Shown here in pieces: positions 7,170-10,968 of a stretch of 10,968 bases of DNA; the first letter of the stretch is position 1, and the number at the start of each line of letters is the position of its first letter. This DNA is from Polaromonas sp. (GTDB taxonomy: Bacteria > Pseudomonadota > Gammaproteobacteria > Burkholderiales > Burkholderiaceae_C). Under the pieces are notes generated by a model. It had not been told where the DNA came from, did no database searches, and saw only the letters and a program-made list of their open reading frames with translations. The stretch spans positions 1 to 10,968 of the forward strand of contig JABMMH010000297.1 in NCBI GenBank assembly GCA_013205645.1, given 5' to 3'. A program made the translations under genes and the position numbers.

Positions 7170-7550
7170 TCACTCAAAGGCTGGCAAGTTCGGCTTTGCA
7201 ACAGGCTTGCCAGCGGCGATCCAGGCGTCGTAACCGCCACCAATCGAGGTCACAGACAAGTAACCCATGTCATGCAGTGAGCGAGCGGCCAAGGCGGCTC
7301 TGCCGCTGGTTTTGCAATACAAAACAATCTTCAGGTCGCGCGAGCAGAACTCTGGCGTACTGCTGAGTTTGAATTCCAGCATCCCACGCGACGCATGCAC
7401 CGCACCAGGGATGTGGCCATCCACAAACTCTTCGGCTTCACGCACATCAAGCAGTACATCGGCGTTGCGGATAACGTCTTCAGCCTGCGTCACCGGGACT
7501 TCCCGAATCAGCGCTTTGGCAGAGGTCACAAGGTCGTGGGCAGTTTTCAT
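7170..7550 (-). CDS. Rhodanese-like single-domain sulfurtransferase
   Basis: This is a 126-residue rhodanese domain protein. DVLLDVREAEEFVDGHIPGAVH at about 31-52 is the classic first half. The active-site loop is CKTSGR with catalytic Cys79 and Arg84, and GGYDAW follows at about 105-110. The six-residue loop is that of an active sulfurtransferase, not the inactive or phosphatase type. No signal peptide is visible, so it is cytosolic. The ATG at 7550 is preceded by an ideal AGGAG at about 7 bases; an in-frame ATG further up at 7583 has no such site. It sits divergent from a BLH-type sulfur dioxygenase, which suggests a role in moving sulfane sulfur during sulfide or persulfide detoxification. 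The ion channel gene follows 13 bases downstream. Confidence 0.92.
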   Translation of the reverse strand: MKTAHDLVTSAKALIREVPVTQAEDVIRNADVLLDVREAEEFVDGHIPGAVHASRGMLEFKLSSTPEFCSRDLKIVLYCKTSGRAALAARSLHDMGYLSVTSIGGGYDAWIAAGKPVAKPNLPAFE

Positions 7551-7569
7551 GGAGACTCCTGAAGTAAGT

Positions 7570-7585
7570 AATTGGAAATTCAATT
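7570..7585. promoter_or_regulatory. AT-rich dyad between rhodanese promoter and start, possible operator
   Basis: AATTG (7570-7574) and CAATT (7581-7585) flank GAAATT, giving an AT-rich dyad in GC-rich surroundings. It overlaps the candidate -10 box and start region of the rhodanese transcript. ArsR-type sulfide sensors (BigR, SqrR) use AT-rich dyads, but this site is not a match to a consensus I can state, and no regulator gene lies in the window. Confidence 0.25.
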
Positions 7586-7610
7586 ATGCGACCCAGTGAA
7601 CACAGCGCAA
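7583..7610 (-). promoter_or_regulatory. Candidate promoter of the rhodanese gene
   Basis: On the minus strand TTGCGC (7610-7605) and CATAAT (7588-7583) stand 16 bases apart, about 33 bases before the rhodanese ATG. The -10 box matches five of six consensus bases; the -35 is poor. Position and the short leader with a strong ribosome site fit, but it is unproven. Confidence 0.3.
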
Positions 7611-7837
7611 AGATGACAGCCCAGCAAGTCCGACTGGATACCAAACGCATCGGCCGCCAAGTCGGTGACCGCACCACGCTCGATTTGTTGAACGCAGAAA
7701 ACGACGCCAGCGCCGCCGACCTCGCCTTGCTGCAAGCGCGCATCGACACCCTGCAAAGCCGCTTGCGGCTAGACGCGCTGGCCGGGAAACGCGACACGCA
7801 ACGCTTGCAAGTTATCAACGACGCGCTACAACCCTGA
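7586..7837 (+). pseudogene. C-terminal remnant of a TolC/OprM-type outer membrane efflux protein
   Basis: The 83 residues read like the last helical repeat of a TolC-family protein: QVGDRTTLDLLNAEND (about 25-40), then a helix ALLQARIDTLQSRLRLDALAG and a short tail ending NDALQP. A full protein has over 400 residues. In the frame upstream a TAA stands at 7565-7567 and the rhodanese control region begins, so the N-terminal 80% and any signal peptide are missing. The remnant would not form a channel. It starts with an ATG but lacks a good ribosome site. This is best read as what was left by a deletion whose left junction lies near 7568-7620. TolC proteins of this kind usually sit in efflux operons (metal or drug), none of which remains here. 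Confidence 0.65.
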
Positions 7838-7963
7838 GCCGCTATCCGCTAGGTTGCCGTTTGAATCTTGCGGCGATGCCACTGAAAGATGGATTGGTTC
7901 ACGCTTTATAGTGAGCATTGGGCACACGCCGTGATCGTGCTACCACCCAGGACCGGAGCCACC

Positions 7964-8830
7964 ATGCCACAAATTTCTATTCAATCCTTCTTTGACCCTG
8001 CGACATTCACCGTGACCTATGTGGTGTCAGACCCCAAAACACAGCGTGCGGCCATCATTGACAGCGTGCTGGACTACGACCCCAAGTCGGGTCGCACTTC
8101 GCACACCAGCGCCGACAAAGTCATTGCCTTCGTCAAGCAAGCCGGCCTGCATGTCGAATGGCTGCTGGAAACCCACGCGCACGCCGATCATTTGTCGGCC
8201 GCGCCCTACTTGCAGGATCAACTGGGCGGCGGGATTGGCATCGGGCGGCATATTTGCACGGTGCAAGCGGTCTTCAAAAAAGTCTTCAACGCCAAAGACA
8301 TGAACACCGATGGCAGTGATTTCGACCATCTGTTTGAAGATGGACAAGAGTTCAAGATTGGCGACTTGGCTGTGCGCGTGATGCACACGCCAGGTCACAC
8401 GCCGGCCTGCCTGACTTACTTGGTAGGCGAAGACGCCTTTGTCGGTGACACCTTGTTCATGCCCGACTATGGAACGGCCCGTTGCGACTTTCCGGGCGGA
8501 GATGCAGCGACCCTGTACCAGTCCATTCAAAAGGTGTTGGCCTTGCCGCCTGAGACGCGCTTGCACCTGTGCCACGACTACCCACCGAATGGTCGCGATC
8601 CCACGTGGGAATCGACAGTGGCGCTTCAGCGCGCTGGCAATATCCACGTGCACGACGGTGTTACCGAAGCTGAGTTCGTGGCCCTGCGCACAGCACGCGA
8701 CAAGACCTTGGCCATGCCCGTGCTGATCCTGCCGGCTGTTCAAATCAACGTGCGGGCCGGTCATCTGCCGCCTGCCGAAGACAACGGCGTCAGCTACCTC
8801 AAAATTCCGATCAAAGCACTGCCTTTTTAA
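7964..8830 (+). CDS. blh: MBL-fold hydrolase of the BLH / persulfide dioxygenase type
   Basis: This 288-residue metallo-beta-lactamase-fold enzyme probably oxidises glutathione persulfide to sulfite with a mononuclear iron. The metal motif THAHADH is at 70-76. His145 in HTPGHT and Asp162 in GDTLF match the iron ligands of human ETHE1 (there His79, His135, Asp154), and HDYPP is at 204-208. The segments MPDYGTARCDFPGGDA and VRAGHLPPAEDNGVSYLKIPI match the BLH subgroup known from BigR-controlled sulfide operons. I chose the ATG at 7964 because GGAG lies six bases upstream; the frame is open from 7889, but those extra residues do not belong to the fold. A methyltransferase gene follows after six bases, and a rhodanese gene is divergent upstream. 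The sulfur dioxygenase role is inferred from the subgroup. Confidence 0.88.
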   Translation: MPQISIQSFFDPATFTVTYVVSDPKTQRAAIIDSVLDYDPKSGRTSHTSADKVIAFVKQAGLHVEWLLETHAHADHLSAAPYLQDQLGGGIGIGRHICTVQAVFKKVFNAKDMNTDGSDFDHLFEDGQEFKIGDLAVRVMHTPGHTPACLTYLVGEDAFVGDTLFMPDYGTARCDFPGGDAATLYQSIQKVLALPPETRLHLCHDYPPNGRDPTWESTVALQRAGNIHVHDGVTEAEFVALRTARDKTLAMPVLILPAVQINVRAGHLPPAEDNGVSYLKIPIKALPF

Positions 8831-8836
8831 AAAATC

Positions 8837-9454
8837 ATGACGACATTCATCAACCCGTTGGCACGCTGGAACTCACGCTTTTCTGCCGAGGGCTATCTGT
8901 TCGGCGAGTCGCCAAATGCCTACTTGACTGAGATGACGCCGCGTTTGAATGCGGGCAAGACCTTGTCGCTGGCAGACGGCGAAGGCCGCAACAGCGTCTG
9001 GCTGGCCAAGCAAGGCCTTGATGTGGACGCCTTTGATTTTTCACCCGTGGCGATTCAGAAAACTAGGGAGTTGGCCGACAAGCACGCGGTCAAGGTGAAC
9101 TACCACTGCAGTGATTGGGAGTCGTTTGACTGGGCACCGGAACGGTATGACAACGTCGTCGGCGTCTTTTTCCAATTTGTAGATCCGGCGTCAAGGTCGG
9201 CGCTGTTTGCCAAGATGGACCAAGCCTTGAAGCCCGGTGGCGTTTTGCTCATCCAAGGTTACGGCAAAGACCAGCTTCAGTACAAAACAGGGGGTCCCGG
9301 AGAACTCGACCACCTGTACGACGATGAACTGCTGCTGTCTGCTTTTTCAAACTACAGCGTGCTGGACATCAAAACCTACACCGCTGAAGTTGATGAGGGG
9401 GCCGGCCACAAAGGGATGTCCGCTTTGGTCGGTTTTGTTGCCCAGAAACGTTAA
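8837..9454 (+). CDS. Class I SAM-dependent methyltransferase (TehB/thiol-methyltransferase-like)
   Basis: This 205-residue methyltransferase has the N-terminal segment RWNSRFSAEGYLFGESPNAYL (about 10-30) seen in the tellurite/thiol methyltransferase group. The SAM motif I, LSLADGEGRN at 43-52, has Ala-Asp where the common form is Gly-Cys. Asp67 in DAFDFSP is the likely ribose-binding acid, and LKPGG is at 131-135. It is cytosolic, with no signal. The start lies six bases after the blh stop with no clear ribosome site, so it is probably read from the blh mRNA by coupling. Its placement hints at methylation of a sulfur compound, such as a thiol or persulfide product, but the substrate cannot be read from the sequence. 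Confidence 0.85.
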   Translation: MTTFINPLARWNSRFSAEGYLFGESPNAYLTEMTPRLNAGKTLSLADGEGRNSVWLAKQGLDVDAFDFSPVAIQKTRELADKHAVKVNYHCSDWESFDWAPERYDNVVGVFFQFVDPASRSALFAKMDQALKPGGVLLIQGYGKDQLQYKTGGPGELDHLYDDELLLSAFSNYSVLDIKTYTAEVDEGAGHKGMSALVGFVAQKR

Positions 9455-9455
9455 G

Positions 9456-9482
9456 TCAATCCGCCATTGGCGCGCGGGTTGA
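9456..9482. terminator. Hairpin between convergent methyltransferase and His-rich protein genes
   Basis: TCAATCCGC (9456-9464) pairs with GCGGGTTGA (9474-9482) with a single G-T wobble and a nine-base loop. It begins two bases after the methyltransferase stop and ends 12 bases before the stop of the opposing gene. There is no T-run on either side, so it is a terminator-like structure, not a canonical one. Confidence 0.45.
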
Positions 9483-9493
9483 TGTCTCAATAA

Positions 9494-10057
9494 TCAATGG
9501 TGCGCATGCCCTTCGGCTGCATCTTTTCCATGGTCAGAGAACTGCGCATCAAACCATTTGTGCAGCGCGGCGACATAAGTCGCATCTGAGGTCTGGTAGG
9601 ACAGCTGAGCACCATCTTGGATGTCCCTATAGGCTATGGCGATTTGTCCAGCTTTGGCACTCTTCAGTTCAGCGAGACCCGGCATGTCTTGCCCATGGAT
9701 GTGACTCGGTCCTGAGAAGTCACCTTTCAAGAACTGTTCACGAATGTCCTGAAGGTGCTGACGAATCAAAATCACTTGGGCAGTGTCTGCAGAATTCTTG
9801 ACGACCACCCGTTGAGTGCCACCTTGCGCATTCTTGGTGAAAATGTGGGTCGTGCCGTTCAAGCTGAAGGGCATCACATCTTTACCAAGCTCGGACACTT
9901 CTGCTTGGCGTTGGGTCTCTGCCATCATTTTCATGTGTGCAGCATGGTCCATATTGGCGTGGTCTGTCTTTGATGGCTCTAGGGGCTGCGCCTGAGCAAA
10001 AGGGGACAAAACGACAAGAGCGAATGACAGGGCGGAAATGGTAACAATTTTGCGCAT
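9494..10057 (-). CDS. Secreted His/Met-rich protein of unknown function
   Basis: This protein has 187 residues. The first 23 form a clear Sec signal peptide: MRK, then a hydrophobic stretch ending AQA before QPLEPS, so the mature protein is periplasmic. The mature N-terminus is rich in His and Met (DHANMDHAAHMKMM at about 32-45), and the C-terminus ends in HAHH, both suited to binding copper or another soft metal. The middle (FSLNGTTHIFTK, ILIRQHLQDIREQFLKGDF, IHGQDMPGLAELK) matches a family I recall as often mislabelled aspartate carbamoyltransferase in databases; it has no such fold signature. The ATG at 10057 has an AGGAAG at about six bases, and an open frame further up encodes an unrelated fossil. 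A metal-related role is inferred from composition only. Confidence 0.75.
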   Translation of the reverse strand: MRKIVTISALSFALVVLSPFAQAQPLEPSKTDHANMDHAAHMKMMAETQRQAEVSELGKDVMPFSLNGTTHIFTKNAQGGTQRVVVKNSADTAQVILIRQHLQDIREQFLKGDFSGPSHIHGQDMPGLAELKSAKAGQIAIAYRDIQDGAQLSYQTSDATYVAALHKWFDAQFSDHGKDAAEGHAHH

Positions 10058-10078
10058 GAGGCTTCCTAAGCAACAGTG

Positions 10079-10144
10079 TTGATGGCGCAGTTTATAAGCG
10101 GTGGGAATTCCGCCGATTCCTGCGCCCGCCATGGCAACACGAAG
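10079..10144 (-). pseudogene. Possible fossil of an FAD-binding (sulfide:quinone-reductase-like) N-terminus
   Basis: Immediately before the ribosome site of the His-rich gene, the same frame reads LRVAMAGAGIGGIPTAYKLR. This is a beta-strand followed by GxGxxG, then a helix start, the usual N-terminus of FAD oxidoreductases of the sulfide:quinone reductase type (compare GAGxGGMPAAYELR). After about 20 residues the resemblance ends and the frame runs into the His-rich gene start. I take it as the leftover of a deleted flavoprotein gene. A chance match over 20 residues cannot be excluded. If the start at 10132 were used, it would instead be a spurious N-terminal extension. Confidence 0.45.
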
Positions 10145-10218
10145 GTTTTCTTGGCCAGGCCATTCTCAACCCTCTCCCGCTGACTGGCTTCGCCCGTCAA
10201 TCGTGCGTGCAATAGCGG

Positions 10219-10239
10219 GTCGTGGGTGCTAGCCACGAC
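10219..10239 (-). terminator. Hairpin downstream of the molybdopterin-subunit gene
   Basis: GTCGTGG (10219-10225) and CCACGAC (10233-10239) are exact inverted repeats around a seven-base loop, 28 bases past the minus-strand stop codon. No T-run follows on the minus strand. The position fits a weak or Rho-assisted terminator; this is inference. Confidence 0.35.
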
Positions 10240-10266
10240 TCAAAACGCACACTTCAAAGCAAACAG

Positions 10267-10968
10267 TCAAGCGACGCCAGCCGCCTTCACCTTGGCCGGC
10301 AGGAAAGGCACTGAGCGCAAGCGAACACCGGTCGCGTCAAAGACCGCGTTTGAGATCGCCGATGGCACCACCGTCGGCGCCATTTCTCCAGCGCCCCAGA
10401 GCGGCATCTCAGGCCGGTTGATGAGGCTGATTTGGATGTGCGGCACGTCCGGGAAACGCAAGATCGGGTAGCTCGCCCAGTCGGTGCTGGTGACATGGGT
10501 GCGGTCAAACTGCAACTCTTCCAGCAAGGTGCGGCTGATGGTTTGCACAATGCCGCCCTCGATCTGGTTGATCGCGCCATCCGGGTTGACGATCTGCCCG
10601 CAATCGTGGCTACACCAAACATTCGTCACGCGAATGCCGCCGGTCGTGCGGTTCACTTCGACCTCCGCCACCAAGGCCACAAAGGTGCGGTCGTTGTCGT
10701 ACTTCACAAACGAGACACCTCGGCCACGGGCCAGAGGGCCGGCGGTCTTGCTGGCGGGAGACGAACGGCTTTGCCATTTCGACAAACGCGCCACGTCTTC
10801 GAGCACAGCGCGGGCGCGCGGCTCTTTCAAATACGTCAGACGCCACTGCAGCGGATCAGCCCCGGCGGCAGCGGCCAGTTCGTCAAAAAAAGCTTCGTTG
10901 GCGAAGGTGTTTTGCATGCGCCCGGGCGTGCGCAAATGGGAGGTGCGAAACGCCGTGTCAGCCAGCCG
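10267..10968 (-). CDS. Xanthine-dehydrogenase-family molybdopterin-binding subunit, C-terminal part, cut by the window edge
   Basis: The frame is open from the window edge to the TGA at 10269-10267 and gives 233 residues, roughly the last third of a subunit normally over 700 long. Recognisable are LRTPGRMQNTFANEAFFDELAAAAG near the edge, CGQIVNPDGAINQIEGGIVQ in the middle and the late WGAGEMAPTVVPSAISNAV, whose Glu in GAGE aligns with the catalytic glutamate of molybdenum hydroxylases. This pattern fits the large subunits of the isoquinoline/nicotinate dehydrogenase and aldehyde dehydrogenase branch, which hydroxylate N-heterocycles or aldehydes and pass electrons to an iron-sulfur subunit and a cytochrome. 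The substrate cannot be told from this part, and partner genes would lie beyond the edge. The start is not in the window; an internal TTG or ATG near 10935-10917 is not the true start. Confidence 0.88.
   Translation of the reverse strand, partial: RLADTAFRTSHLRTPGRMQNTFANEAFFDELAAAAGADPLQWRLTYLKEPRARAVLEDVARLSKWQSRSSPASKTAGPLARGRGVSFVKYDNDRTFVALVAEVEVNRTTGGIRVTNVWCSHDCGQIVNPDGAINQIEGGIVQTISRTLLEELQFDRTHVTSTDWASYPILRFPDVPHIQISLINRPEMPLWGAGEMAPTVVPSAISNAVFDATGVRLRSVPFLPAKVKAAGVA

Noticed and set aside
7889..7963. Longer start for the BLH-type hydrolase
   Set aside because: The ATG at 7964 has GGAG at the right distance and fits the family N-terminus; the extra 25 residues do not belong to the fold.
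8027..8764. Minus-strand open frame (245 codons) opposite the BLH-type hydrolase
   Set aside because: The plus strand carries all metal ligands of the MBL fold; the reverse frame is a shadow without motifs.
1..10968. tRNA or rRNA genes, CRISPR repeats, IS elements, phage or toxin-antitoxin genes
   Set aside because: Read through for cloverleaf ends, regularly spaced repeats, transposase motifs and small paired ORFs; nothing was supported.

Overview
The window looks like chromosomal DNA of a betaproteobacterium in the Burkholderiales, most likely Comamonadaceae. This is inferred from the moderately high GC, the dense gene packing and the types of protein (fused PabB-PabC, YaeQ, VF530 next to RluA, a BLH-type metallo-hydrolase, a MesD-like methionine synthase). 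It is mostly ordinary housekeeping and accessory sequence. I see no IS element, phage gene, CRISPR array, tRNA or rRNA.

Layout. At the left edge the 3' end of a VF530-family gene overlaps an rluA-type pseudouridine synthase gene by four bases (2-828). An SDR oxidoreductase (887-1645) converges on a two-gene minus-strand operon for a DUF427 protein and a universal stress protein (2372-1652); a perfect hairpin covers the meeting point. A fused pabB-pabC gene (2536-4434) converges on a MesD/core-MetE methionine synthase gene (5500-4469), which is divergent from yaeQ (5655-6215). The stop codon of yaeQ overlaps that of a voltage-gated ion channel gene (7156-6212), which probably shares a transcript with a rhodanese gene (7550-7170).

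The right third, from about 7.55 to 10.27 kb, is the most unusual part. It holds a rhodanese, a divergent BLH-type sulfur dioxygenase with a methyltransferase six bases behind it, and a secreted His/Met-rich protein. Between them are fragments that look like gene fossils: the C-terminal end of a TolC/OprM-type efflux protein (7586-7837) and about 20 residues of an FAD-binding motif resembling sulfide:quinone reductase (10079-10144, minus). I read this as a sulfide/persulfide detoxification locus next to, or merged with, a metal-efflux locus, partly lost by deletion. The window ends in the C-terminal part of a xanthine-dehydrogenase-family molybdopterin subunit on the minus strand.

How the genes work together: rhodanese and BLH would handle sulfane sulfur (persulfide oxidation and sulfur transfer). 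PabBC (folate precursor) and MesD (methionine synthesis) are both one-carbon/methionine-related but convergent, so they are not co-transcribed. The other genes look independent. I did not find a convincing new multi-gene system; the best leads are the fossils and the rhodanese-channel pairing.
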